DNA from: Sphingomonadales bacterium
GTDB taxonomy: Bacteria; Pseudomonadota; Alphaproteobacteria; Sphingomonadales; Sphingomonadaceae
Length of the DNA: 64,000 bases
Assembly: GCA_004173185.1 (NCBI GenBank)
Contig: SEFZ01000003.1
Span: 124,001 to 188,000, forward strand
Direction: 5' to 3'
Position numbers and translations under genes: made by a program
Part shown: positions 9,513-18,123 of the stretch, piece after piece
Layout of the letters: each line of letters opens with the position of its first letter
How positions within the stretch are numbered: position 1 is the stretch's first letter
The notes under the pieces: generated by a model
What the model saw: the letters and a program-made list of their open reading frames with translations, nothing else
The model's database searches: none
Told to the model about the DNA's origin: nothing

Positions 9513-10028
9513 ATGTCTTTTTTTCCAGAGCAACCGGCACGCACATCGAACGACTGGACGTCGCGCCAGGTCGCGATGCCGAGCCCGGCGATGCAGCGTC
9601 ATCGCGGTCTGCGGTATCAAATGAGCCTGATGGGTGCGTTCCGGCTGATCACGCCCGACGGTCGGCGGCTCGATATCTCGAGCAAGAAGGCGATCGCGCT
9701 GCTCGCGCTGCTCGCGACCGCCGAAACCGGCGAGCGCTGGCGCTCATGGCTCCAGGGAAAATTATGGGGATCGCTCGAGCCGCAGCAGGCCCAAGGCGGC
9801 CTCCGGCGTGAGCTGCACCGGCTGCGCAAACAGACCGACGATATTGGTGTGCCGCTCCTTCATTGTGATTTTCGGGCTGTCCGGCTCAACCTGTCTGCGA
9901 TCGACGTCGATATCTTTCGGGCGGACAGTTTGGTAGCGGTCCGCGGCGACTTTCTCGAAGGGATCGACATTCCGCGCGAGGATGCGTTCGAGGACTGGCT
10001 GCGCGAAACGCGCGGCGCCTTCTCCTGA
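9513..10028 (+). CDS. Small SARP/AfsR-like DNA-binding protein (paralogue 2)
   Basis: This 171-residue protein is clearly a paralogue of the product of 633-1151. It shares DGRRL, SSKKAIALLALLATAETGERW, LRRELHRLR, RAVRLNL-x-x-x-DVDI and FLEGIDI-x-x-E-D/E-AFE-D/E-WLRE. It has the same minimal layout: a winged-helix DNA-binding domain plus the beginning of a BTAD-like segment and no effector domain. No clear ribosome-binding site precedes the ATG at 9513. An internal ATG at 9576 would still include the whole conserved domain, so the start is uncertain. It lies 254 bp after the methyltransferase, so the two paralogues bracket the autotransporter/methyltransferase pair. A regulatory role in this locus is inferred. 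Confidence 0.72.
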   Translation: MSFFPEQPARTSNDWTSRQVAMPSPAMQRHRGLRYQMSLMGAFRLITPDGRRLDISSKKAIALLALLATAETGERWRSWLQGKLWGSLEPQQAQGGLRRELHRLRKQTDDIGVPLLHCDFRAVRLNLSAIDVDIFRADSLVAVRGDFLEGIDIPREDAFEDWLRETRGAFS

Positions 10029-10851
10029 TCGGCGCTTAGCGCGGACTGCATCGCTATGCCCGTCGCGCGTGGCATCCTGGCGAGCTGCCTCTGGGCGTAC
10101 GGAGCATAGCTCAGCAACTGCTGACGCTCAGCTCCCGCCGCGCTAATCTTTCGGCAGTCGCTCTGCGGGGTCGTAGACGGTGACGCATTCGGGAGGGTTC
10201 GGCCCCCATCGCCAAAGAATGCGATTGATACTGGGCCGAGCCGGCGCCGCGAGCGAAGCTCGGCGCAAAAAGCCCGGTATAGCGTTCGCGCTTCAAGCGG
10301 CCCGAATATGACGGAGCCAGCCGCAGTCGAGGTCCGAAAGGTCGATGCTAAAGTCCGGTTCGTGCCGCATCGGTGGACAGATCGGCAACTGGCTCGCAGT
10401 CGACGTCATATTCGACCAAATCATTCCAGCAACTATTTGCCAACCATCTATTTTTTCGCCAAAATCTTGGGGAACCGTATAGCCGGTCCTGATGTCTCTC
10501 ATTTTGTTTCAACCGTCGGCCGGAAGGGCTGAATATGCGGTTCTCAACGTCCTAGCTGCATGACCATACCGTATTGACCGCCGGACCCTGTCGACGTCCC
10601 GCGAACAGCAGATTTTCGGTTCGCTCAGATTTGCTTGGCCTTTGACTCAGGATTGGTGACTTGCACCTTGGCCGATATTCTCAAACTGTCCGCGCAATGT
10701 CCAATCGCTTGGGCACCGATTTTTGAACGGTCATAGGCCGACGGGCATGTCGGGTCCGGCGTTGATGCGATAGGGGTATGGTATGAATGATTTGCGCAAA
10801 ACTCTCGGGCCGTCCGGACCGGCGGTGGCAGGATTGACGCGAGGACGCCAG
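10029..10851. other. Long intergenic region without a supported gene
   Basis: These 823 bp lie between the SARP-like gene and the acylase gene. Short open frames on both strands lack ribosome-binding sites and recognisable domains. The segment is less GC-biased near 10400-10700, which fits a promoter region for the acylase. No RNA gene could be folded by eye. Confidence 0.45.
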
Positions 10852-13128
10852 ATGCGTTTCGTTTTCCATGCGGCTTATCTGATAGCGGCAGTAGGACTTG
10901 CGGTCTCGACGCCGGTTCTTGCCAAGTCAGAATATGAAGCAACGATTGTTCGCACCACGTTTGGAGTTCCCCATATTACAGCCGATACTATGGGCGGACT
11001 GGGATTGGGGGCGGCTTATGCTCAGGCGGAGCACAATTTCTGTCTGATGGCCGACAATTACGTCACGGTCGCGGGCGAGCGGGCGAAATTCTTCGGGAAA
11101 GACGAACAGACCAATATTGGGGTCAGAACCGGGACCAACCTTGAGAGCGATGTTTATTACCGGACAATGATGGACGTGTCCGCCTTGCGTAAGAATTTCT
11201 CGGTCGCCTCGGCAGATCAGCGCGGCCTGATCGACGGCTGGGTTGCAGGCTATAACCGCTTTTTAAAAGACCATGCCGACAAACTGCCCCCATCATGCTT
11301 GGGTAAGCCTTGGGTTAGGCCGATCGGCCGCGATGACGCGCTGCGGTCGATAAATGCCTTTTCCATGATCGTATCTTCAGTGATGCTAGCGCCGCAAATT
11401 GCGAATGCGGCGCCCCCCGGCGCTGAGCCCGTACCCGCAGTTGCCGCTGCGCAGATGGACGCAGATCGCGTTCGGCTTTTGCCTGGCAGCAATGGTTGGG
11501 CGTTCGGCGGTGACGCGACCACCAACGGACGCGGCCTCGTAGTCAACAACCCGCATTTTGCGTGGTTCGACGCCAATCGATTCTATCAGATGCAGCTTAC
11601 GATCCCCGGTAAAATTAATGTGGCGGGCGTTGGCATGATGAACCAGCCCTATATTCTAATGGGGTTCAATCAGGACGTTGCTTGGACTCTCACCGTCGAT
11701 ACCGCTCCCCATATGGCGATATTCCGTCTGGCGCTGGATCCTACCGATGCGACAAGCTATCTGGTCGATGGCAAGCGCGAAACAATGACCCGCCGAACGA
11801 TCAACATCGAGACGCGCGACGGTCCGCCCGTTCAGCGGACCGTCTATTCATCGAGGTATGGCCCGATCGTTTCCATCCCCAAAGGGGGGCTGGGGTGGTC
11901 TCGTCATACGGCCTACGCTGTCATGGATATCAACAACAATAGCCTCCGCGGCGGGGATACTTGGGTTGGATTGGCGAAAGCCCGAAGCGTGCGCGAGGTC
12001 AACGATATTCTCGGTCGAGAACTGGGCGCGCCTTTCATGAATACCATGGCTGCGGACCGGAGCGGTGAAATTCTCTACGCGGACGTCAGCGCCATCCCGA
12101 ATCTTTCCGCGCCCCGGTTTGGCGATTGCGCGCAGATTCCGACGCGCGTCCCGGGAATGGCTCAGCGCCCCCTAATCATTGACGGAAGCCGTTCGAATTG
12201 TGGCCTGGAAAATGCGCCTGGCACACCGCGCCCCGGCTTAAGACCGGCCAAGGAACTGCCGGTTATGTTTCGGCGCGATTTCGTCCAGAATAGCAACGAC
12301 AGTTATCGCCTGACAAACCCGAACGCGACCTGGAGCGATTACGGCCCTTTATTGAATCAAGATCAGAAAGCGACTCCCGACCCGCGAACTCGTATGGGGG
12401 TTAAGGAAATCGAACGGGTTCTGGTCAAAGGCAAATTCGACCTGGACCTGGCTGCGCAAACGATGTTGAGCAACAAAAGTCTGGGAGCGGAAATTGCGCT
12501 CCCGTCGATTCTGAAACTTTGCGAACGACCTACTGCGCCGGCGGACGCATGTGCCGCCCTTTCGAAGTGGGACGGCAAAGCGGACATCGACAGCAGGGGA
12601 GCGCCTCTGTTCAGCCTCTTTTGGGAACTGATCGAGGAACGATCGGACATTTGGGCGGTAAAGTTCGATCCTACGGATCCGATCAATACGCCGCGAACTC
12701 TCATAACCGACGGAAAAGTCGGCGAGGAGCTCATCGTTGCCCTCAGGCAAGCTGCTGACGTTCTGAAAAATCGCGGCGAACCGCTCGATGCTCCCTTGAG
12801 ATTGGTCCAGTTCGCGAAGCACGGGGATGAGCGGATACCGATTTCTGGAACCTCCGCCGGCGGCGTTCTGAATCTGACCATTCAATTGCCGAGTTCCGAG
12901 GGAAGGGACGTGCAATACGGCCCAAGCTTCGTAAATGCCGTGACATTTGACGATCATGGACCGGTCGCGAAGAGCCTGCTCGCATACTCCCAGTCTTCAG
13001 ATGCTTCCTCGCCTCATTCGGCAGACCAGACGCGTGCATTTTCGACGAAAGATCTTCGGCGCTTCCCGTTCAGCGAAGCCGAAATTCGGGCCGATCAGAT
13101 CGGCCCAACACGCAAGATAAGAAATTAA
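10852..13128 (+). CDS. Penicillin-amidase/AHL-acylase family Ntn hydrolase
   Basis: This 758-residue precursor belongs to the S45 family, whose members hydrolyse amide bonds of acylated substrates (beta-lactams, acyl-homoserine lactones, lipopeptides) in the periplasm. A signal peptide (RFVFHAAYLIAAVG, cleavage after VLA) is followed by the alpha region with VPHI and AYAQAEHNF. The autoproteolytic Ser lies in LPGSNGW at about residue 213 and would become the N-terminal nucleophile of the beta chain. NNPHFAW and the late HGDERIP motif fit the family. I chose the ATG at 10852 because a GAGGA site lies 6 bases upstream and the signal peptide then begins at once; an ATG at 10783 also has a possible site. 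The substrate cannot be read from the sequence. Confidence 0.88.
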   Translation: MRFVFHAAYLIAAVGLAVSTPVLAKSEYEATIVRTTFGVPHITADTMGGLGLGAAYAQAEHNFCLMADNYVTVAGERAKFFGKDEQTNIGVRTGTNLESDVYYRTMMDVSALRKNFSVASADQRGLIDGWVAGYNRFLKDHADKLPPSCLGKPWVRPIGRDDALRSINAFSMIVSSVMLAPQIANAAPPGAEPVPAVAAAQMDADRVRLLPGSNGWAFGGDATTNGRGLVVNNPHFAWFDANRFYQMQLTIPGKINVAGVGMMNQPYILMGFNQDVAWTLTVDTAPHMAIFRLALDPTDATSYLVDGKRETMTRRTINIETRDGPPVQRTVYSSRYGPIVSIPKGGLGWSRHTAYAVMDINNNSLRGGDTWVGLAKARSVREVNDILGRELGAPFMNTMAADRSGEILYADVSAIPNLSAPRFGDCAQIPTRVPGMAQRPLIIDGSRSNCGLENAPGTPRPGLRPAKELPVMFRRDFVQNSNDSYRLTNPNATWSDYGPLLNQDQKATPDPRTRMGVKEIERVLVKGKFDLDLAAQTMLSNKSLGAEIALPSILKLCERPTAPADACAALSKWDGKADIDSRGAPLFSLFWELIEERSDIWAVKFDPTDPINTPRTLITDGKVGEELIVALRQAADVLKNRGEPLDAPLRLVQFAKHGDERIPISGTSAGGVLNLTIQLPSSEGRDVQYGPSFVNAVTFDDHGPVAKSLLAYSQSSDASSPHSADQTRAFSTKDLRRFPFSEAEIRADQIGPTRKIRN

Positions 13129-13233
13129 AGAGCTGCACCGGTGAGAGCCGGGCGAAACTCGGCCGACGCGGAGCGATCTTGCGACAGCGAAGCGTGCCGA
13201 GCCGACGGCGATTATCATCAAGGGGGGTGAGGC

Positions 13234-14040
13234 ATGACGCGACGTCCAGTGCATATTTTTGGCGTTCCATCAGACAGCAACTCCTCGTTTCTCAGGGGGG
13301 CAGCGAAAGCACCAGCTAGCATCCGAGCGGCGCTTGGCAGCAGCCATGGCAATGCAGCAGCTGAGAACGGTCTGGAAATCGGGCGCGAGATCGCGCTTGT
13401 CGATCTTGGTGACATCTCGATCAGCGAGAATGAAGCTGACGACGCTAGGATTGCGGAGACGGTTTGCCGCATTACGGAGGAAAAATGTCTGCCTCTGGCG
13501 ATCGGCGGTGATCATTGGATTACCGCCCCGATCGTTATGGCTCTTGCCGAGATCCATGGCCCCATGTCGATCCTCCACATCGATGCCCATCCCGATCTTT
13601 ACGACGATATGGACGGCAATCCACGCAGCCACGCATCACCTTTCGCGCGAATACTCGAACGTGGCGCGGCAAAAAACCTGGTGCAGGTGGGCGTGCGCAC
13701 GGTGAACGCACTCCAGCGGAAACAGGCAGCCCGATTTGGCGTGGTACACCAGATATCTGCGCGGCAGCTTGGACAGGGCCCGTATCCCGTGCTTGCAGGC
13801 CCATTATATGTCTCAATCGACATGGACGGCTTCGATCCGTCGGTGGCGCCGGGCGTGTCTCATCATGAGCCAGGCGGCCTAACTGTACGCGAGGTACTGG
13901 ATCTGCTCGATCGGCAATCGGCCTGGTTGGCGGGCGCGGATATCGTCGAGTTGAACCCGGATCGCGATCTGAACGACGTTACGGCGACATTGGGGGCGAA
14001 GCTCGTTCGGGAGATTGCGGCCATGTTCGGCGCGGCGTGA
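13234..14040 (+). CDS. Agmatinase/arginase-family (ureohydrolase) enzyme
   Basis: This 268-residue protein has the binuclear manganese ligands of the ureohydrolase family: His in GGDH (about 94), the D-x-H-x-D set in HIDAHPD (117, 119, 121) and the D-x-D set in SIDMDGFDP (196, 198). Members cleave guanidino or formimino groups, as in agmatine, arginine, guanidinobutyrate or formiminoglutamate. The length is a little short for the family (about 300). An AAGGGGGGTGAGG ribosome-binding region precedes the ATG. It lies 105 bp after the acylase gene in the same direction and may be co-transcribed with it. The exact substrate is not determinable here. Confidence 0.85.
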   Translation: MTRRPVHIFGVPSDSNSSFLRGAAKAPASIRAALGSSHGNAAAENGLEIGREIALVDLGDISISENEADDARIAETVCRITEEKCLPLAIGGDHWITAPIVMALAEIHGPMSILHIDAHPDLYDDMDGNPRSHASPFARILERGAAKNLVQVGVRTVNALQRKQAARFGVVHQISARQLGQGPYPVLAGPLYVSIDMDGFDPSVAPGVSHHEPGGLTVREVLDLLDRQSAWLAGADIVELNPDRDLNDVTATLGAKLVREIAAMFGAA

Positions 14041-14511
14041 AGCGGCGAACAACCAGTTTCCGGCCGTTTGACGAGTAAGTCCGAACGACTTGAGGGCACG
14101 GTCCGTTGATCGCTGGGGCGCAAGCAATAACCATTTCCTGACAGCCGGCTTTGACCGAATGGACATCGTCACCGAAGATGATCCCAGCCGGACCACCCGC
14201 TCGAATTGCTGAGCTGCACTTGGAACTGTCAAACCAATCCTAGCGATCCATTAGAAGTTCTGCCCCTCTCCACGAGGATTTTTGGTTTGCGTGACTTCTT
14301 GAAACATATGCATCGTGCACAGGCTGGCAAGACCGTTTCGTTTCCGTGCCAACAGCTCGACATCGATCGTCAGGGACATCGCCCGGATCACTGGAGATTC
14401 AACGATCGGTGATGGTCGATTGGGGTCCGATCGATGTGAAATTGCAATCATGCCGCTCGAACCAGCGATTGGCACCGCGCAAGAACAATAATTCTCGGGG
14501 GGGAGAAGACG
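14041..14511. other. Intergenic region upstream of the TonB receptor
   Basis: These 471 bp lie between the ureohydrolase and the TonB-dependent receptor. No supported gene or clear hairpin was seen. The segment probably contains the receptor promoter; a G-rich ribosome-binding region (GGGGGGGAGAAG) lies just before the ATG at 14512. Confidence 0.4.
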
Positions 14512-16836
14512 ATGACCTTTTTACGTAGCGTTCTGATAACTTGCACTTCGGTCACAGCTCTCGCTTGGCCGGTTTTCTCAGAGGCCCAAGTCAACTTATC
14601 ACACCCCGAAGGTACGAAAGCAGCCGCGACTGTGGACGACCGGCGGGTCTATGCCGACGACATTATCGTGACCGCGACCCGTCGCAGCGAATCGATCTTG
14701 GACGTTCCGCTCAGTATAACCGCGTATAGTCAGGAATCGCTGGACACTCAGGGCGTCAAGAACATCGAAGACCTGGTGCGCGTCACGCCGGGGGTTCAAC
14801 TTGTTCAGGGGTTCTCCAACCAGACGATTATCAGCATTCGAGGGCTGACTTCGGCAATCGGCGCAGCGACCACGGGGATCTATATCGATGATACTCCGGT
14901 CCAGGTTCGTTCGATCAGCCTCCAGTCGAACTTTTATCCGTCGATCTTCGATTTGGAACGCGTCGAGGTTTTGAAAGGGCCACAGGGAACTCTTTTCGGC
15001 TCTGGCGCGATGGGAGGCGCGATCCGATTCATTCTGGCGAAGCCCGGTTTGACGGAGTTTTCCGGCTACGCTCGGGGGGAAGTGGCCACCACCGAAGGCG
15101 GCGCGATCAGTTACCAAGGCGGCGCGGCAATTGGCGGTCCGCTCGTTCAAGACAGGCTTGGCTTCCGCGCAAGTCTCCATCATCGCCGAGACGGGGGCTA
15201 TGTGGATCGTGCGCCTGATACGCCGGGTTTTGGCACAGCCGAAAAGAACGCCAATTGGCGCGAGGAGATCGTCGGAAATTTCGCCTTGGGGATCGCTCCC
15301 ACCGAACAGATCCTCATCACGCCGTCGGTGTTCTACCAGGAAAAAAAGCAGCACGACACCGATCAATATTGGAGGCTCATCCCCGATCCCGATCGCGAGG
15401 AATTTATCAACGGAAACCCATTCAACTCGCCTTACAAAGACAGGGCCGTCGTCTGGTCGTTCAAGGTCGAGGCTGATTTGGGCGCTCTGGAATTGATCAG
15501 CAACACATCCTACCTCGCGCGGAATACGCATACGTTGAATGAAGGCACGGCCTATTTTCTCGAAGCTCTCGGCCTGCCCTATGACTTCAATCTTGGTGGC
15601 GCGTTGGCGGCCACCCTCGATCTTAGAACCCGCCAACGTTCATTCACCCAAGAGCTGCGGATCCAGTCTCACGCAGATTCGGATTCGCGGCTGAAATATG
15701 TGCTCGGCCTTTTCTATCAAAACAGCAGGCAAAAGGCGTTCGAGGAAGATGTTTCGGCAGGAATATCGGACGCGTTTTTAGGATCTTCCGACCCGCTTCT
15801 CGCCTCCGTGGATGACCAGACGCGTGACAAGCAATTTGCCGCATTCGGGCAGATCGACTTCGAGCTGATTGAAAATTTGACCGCGTCGGCCGGGGTCCGA
15901 GTGTCGCGCATCAAATCAAGGTTCACCAACCAGACAGGCGGTGCCTTTTATGGCGGCCTGGGGCCCCTCATTCGTGGGCGCTCGACCGAAACGCCAATCA
16001 CCCCAAAATTTGGTCTTGAGTATCGAGTGGCGCCCGACTGGATGGTCTATGGGTCCGCGGCGAAGGGCTTCCGGCCGGGCGGGGGCAACCCCATGGCACC
16101 GCCGAATTGCGCCGCGGATTTGGCCGCCATCGGTCTGACCGCGGCACCTTCCGAATATCGATCGGACAGCGCATGGAGTTATGAACTCGGGTTAAAGGGT
16201 CGAGCTGGCCGGGCGCTGACCTTTGCCAGCAGCCTCTTCAACATCGACTGGAGCAATAATCAGAATGGCAGATTGCTCCGGACATGCGGATTTCGGTACA
16301 TCGATAATCTTGGCTCTGTTCGCAGCAGGGGCGCTGACGCGGACATCACTCTCCGGCCTGTAGAGGGTGTGTCGTTGGGCGCCAGGGTCAGCTATACCGA
16401 CACAGAATTTCGCGAGACGATATTTTCGTCAAGCAACCCTGATCCTGCCGATCCCAATGAGCCCGTTCTTGTTCGTCGCGGGCGAAAGCTGACGGAACCG
16501 TGGAATATCTCTTTGAATGCGGATTATGAGGGATCGATCGGTTCGGGCAACCTTGTCGCCTACTCGCATGTCCAATATGATTATAAGGCGGCCCTGGATT
16601 ACGACAAGCTGGCGACCGATTTCGATCCCGTCGTGGACCGGCCGAATGCGACGAATTTCGTTTCGGCCAGGATCGGCATGCGGGGCGGCCCGCTGGACGT
16701 TTCGCTGTTCGTCAATAACCTGCTCGATTCGAAGGACGTCGTGGGCGGGTCGCGGGTAGGGTCAACCACTCCGCGTTTCCTGGAGCAGTCTTTCAGGCCA
16801 CGCACGTTCGGCGCAACGGCATCCTATCGCTTTTGA
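14512..16836 (+). CDS. TonB-dependent outer-membrane receptor
   Basis: This 774-residue protein has a signal peptide (to about residue 26), a TonB box (DIIVTATRR), a plug domain (SIRGL, TGIYIDDTPV, VEVLKGPQGTLFG-x-GAMGG) and a long beta-barrel ending in an aromatic residue (SYRF). The barrel has typical strands such as YGSAAKGFRPGG and LFNIDWSNNQ. It should import a large or scarce substrate across the outer membrane using TonB/ExbBD energy. There is no STN domain, so it does not signal through FecI/FecR. It lies between hydrolase genes and a CPBP protease gene, so an organic substrate is more likely than iron; that is inference. Confidence 0.93.
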   Translation: MTFLRSVLITCTSVTALAWPVFSEAQVNLSHPEGTKAAATVDDRRVYADDIIVTATRRSESILDVPLSITAYSQESLDTQGVKNIEDLVRVTPGVQLVQGFSNQTIISIRGLTSAIGAATTGIYIDDTPVQVRSISLQSNFYPSIFDLERVEVLKGPQGTLFGSGAMGGAIRFILAKPGLTEFSGYARGEVATTEGGAISYQGGAAIGGPLVQDRLGFRASLHHRRDGGYVDRAPDTPGFGTAEKNANWREEIVGNFALGIAPTEQILITPSVFYQEKKQHDTDQYWRLIPDPDREEFINGNPFNSPYKDRAVVWSFKVEADLGALELISNTSYLARNTHTLNEGTAYFLEALGLPYDFNLGGALAATLDLRTRQRSFTQELRIQSHADSDSRLKYVLGLFYQNSRQKAFEEDVSAGISDAFLGSSDPLLASVDDQTRDKQFAAFGQIDFELIENLTASAGVRVSRIKSRFTNQTGGAFYGGLGPLIRGRSTETPITPKFGLEYRVAPDWMVYGSAAKGFRPGGGNPMAPPNCAADLAAIGLTAAPSEYRSDSAWSYELGLKGRAGRALTFASSLFNIDWSNNQNGRLLRTCGFRYIDNLGSVRSRGADADITLRPVEGVSLGARVSYTDTEFRETIFSSSNPDPADPNEPVLVRRGRKLTEPWNISLNADYEGSIGSGNLVAYSHVQYDYKAALDYDKLATDFDPVVDRPNATNFVSARIGMRGGPLDVSLFVNNLLDSKDVVGGSRVGSTTPRFLEQSFRPRTFGATASYRF

Positions 16837-17151
16837 CGGCGAGCGCTCGGCGGCAGGGAGCGGGCACGTGCGCCGCGCCCCTGCCGCCATCGATAGCATG
16901 GCGACGGAGTGTGTTGGCGGCGCGGCGGTCAAACATTCAAATCGCCAGCTGTTCATGGATGAAGCCAAAATGGCTGCGGCGCTGCACCGTTCCGTCGGTC
17001 CTCCCGAACGCCGCGCGTTGACAATTGCAGTTCCCACCATGCGTACCGTCTCCAGAAATGTTGGCGCGGTTCCGTGCAGTAAGGTCCATCATCATTCCAC
17101 ACCCGTCGTCGACGCAATGCGATACGATGGCTGTCGGCAGCTGGAGGTGCT
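16837..17151. other. Intergenic region between TonB receptor and CPBP protease
   Basis: These 315 bp hold a strong hairpin (annotated separately) just after the receptor stop, then sequence with no recognised gene. An open frame at about 16868-17155 has no ribosome-binding site and no family resemblance. GGAGG is present 3-7 bases before the CPBP start. Confidence 0.4.
16849..16888 (+). terminator. Strong hairpin after the TonB receptor gene, possible terminator
   Basis: A perfect 10-bp inverted repeat (GGCGGCAGGG at 16849-16858 and CCCTGCCGCC at 16879-16888) encloses a second inner stem around the palindrome GCACGTGC. It starts 13 bp after the receptor stop codon. No T-run follows, so it may slow or protect transcript ends rather than act as a classical terminator. 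Confidence 0.5.
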
Positions 17152-18045
17152 ATGAAAAAGCAGTCAACTCAATCCGGCCTTTCAACTTTCTTATGTTTGA
17201 CCGTCTTGTTTACGGCGCCGGCATGGGCGCTGATAATCTATACCGGTCAGGTGGGAGGCGGCGCCGGCGGCTATGTTCGTGCGCTGATGTGGGCGCCGGG
17301 TGTTGCCGCCTTGGCGACCGTCGCGCTCAAGCGTCTCGACATTGGGATTCTTGGGCTCGGTTGGGGCAAAACCAAATATAATCTGGCCGGATACCTGATG
17401 CCGGTTGCCTACACCGCGGTGGCCTACTCCATCATCTGGTTGACGGGTCTCGGCGGCTTTCCGAGCGTCGAAGGCATTCAGGCCAACGCGGAGAGGCTTG
17501 GCTGGAATATCACGGACCCTGTCGTGTTCGTTCCGGCCTTCATACTGCTCGTAGGTACGACATCGATGGTAGTGGGCATCGCTTCAGGGTTGGGCGAGGA
17601 ACTCGGCTGGAGAGGTTTTCTGGCGCCGCAATTGGTGCTGACGCTGGGCTTCACGGGCGCGGGCCTGGTCGGCGGACTGATCTGGGCCGTGTGGCATTTT
17701 CCGATAATCCTCTTTGCAGATTATAATTTCGGCACCCCGACCTGGTTTGCAATCTCCTGCTTCACCTTAATGGTTATCGGAGTGAGCTTCATCATGCAGT
17801 GGCTCCGGTTGAAGTCTGGAAGCGTCTGGCCAGCCGCCATCTTGCACGGCGCGCACAATGTTTTCATCCAGACGATATTCACACCTCTGACCAGTGCCCG
17901 CGGGAGCATCACCGATTATGCGATCGATGAATTCGGGTTTGTCCTGCCGATCATCGTCGGGATGGTCGCCCTTTATCTTTGGATGAGACGCGATGAAGCA
18001 GTTGTCGCCATGAAAAAGCGGATGGACGAGCAAGGCGTTCCATGA
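17152..18045 (+). CDS. CPBP-family intramembrane glutamic protease
   Basis: This 297-residue polytopic membrane protein has about eight hydrophobic segments. The three catalytic motifs of the CPBP (CAAX protease and bacteriocin-processing) family are complete: EELGWR (E149, E150, R154), WAVWH (H182) and HGAHN (H232, N236). Members cleave peptide bonds within or near the membrane; known roles include prenyl-protein maturation, bacteriocin immunity and degradation of peptides. The start follows GGAGG at a spacing of about 3-4. It reads with the preceding TonB receptor and converges with the GMC oxidoreductase gene, 78 bp away. Its substrate is unknown; a link to peptide uptake is suggested only by its neighbours. 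Confidence 0.87.
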   Translation: MKKQSTQSGLSTFLCLTVLFTAPAWALIIYTGQVGGGAGGYVRALMWAPGVAALATVALKRLDIGILGLGWGKTKYNLAGYLMPVAYTAVAYSIIWLTGLGGFPSVEGIQANAERLGWNITDPVVFVPAFILLVGTTSMVVGIASGLGEELGWRGFLAPQLVLTLGFTGAGLVGGLIWAVWHFPIILFADYNFGTPTWFAISCFTLMVIGVSFIMQWLRLKSGSVWPAAILHGAHNVFIQTIFTPLTSARGSITDYAIDEFGFVLPIIVGMVALYLWMRRDEAVVAMKKRMDEQGVP

Positions 18046-18123
18046 GGGGGTTCTATAGGAGTCGCTAGCTGAAGGTGATTTGCGCTTGTCCATGAACTTC
18101 GCTGTACTTGAAAGGCGACGGCG

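Noticed and set aside
10190..10225. tRNA-like T-arm (GGGTTCGGCCCCC)
   Set aside because: No matching acceptor stem, D-arm or anticodon arm could be built around it.
10293..10502. Possible small gene on the minus strand before the acylase
   Set aside because: There is no ribosome-binding site, no recognisable family, and overlapping frames on both strands stay open.
16868..17155. Open frame of 95 codons before the CPBP gene
   Set aside because: It starts inside the hairpin region, lacks a ribosome-binding site and overlaps the CPBP start codon.
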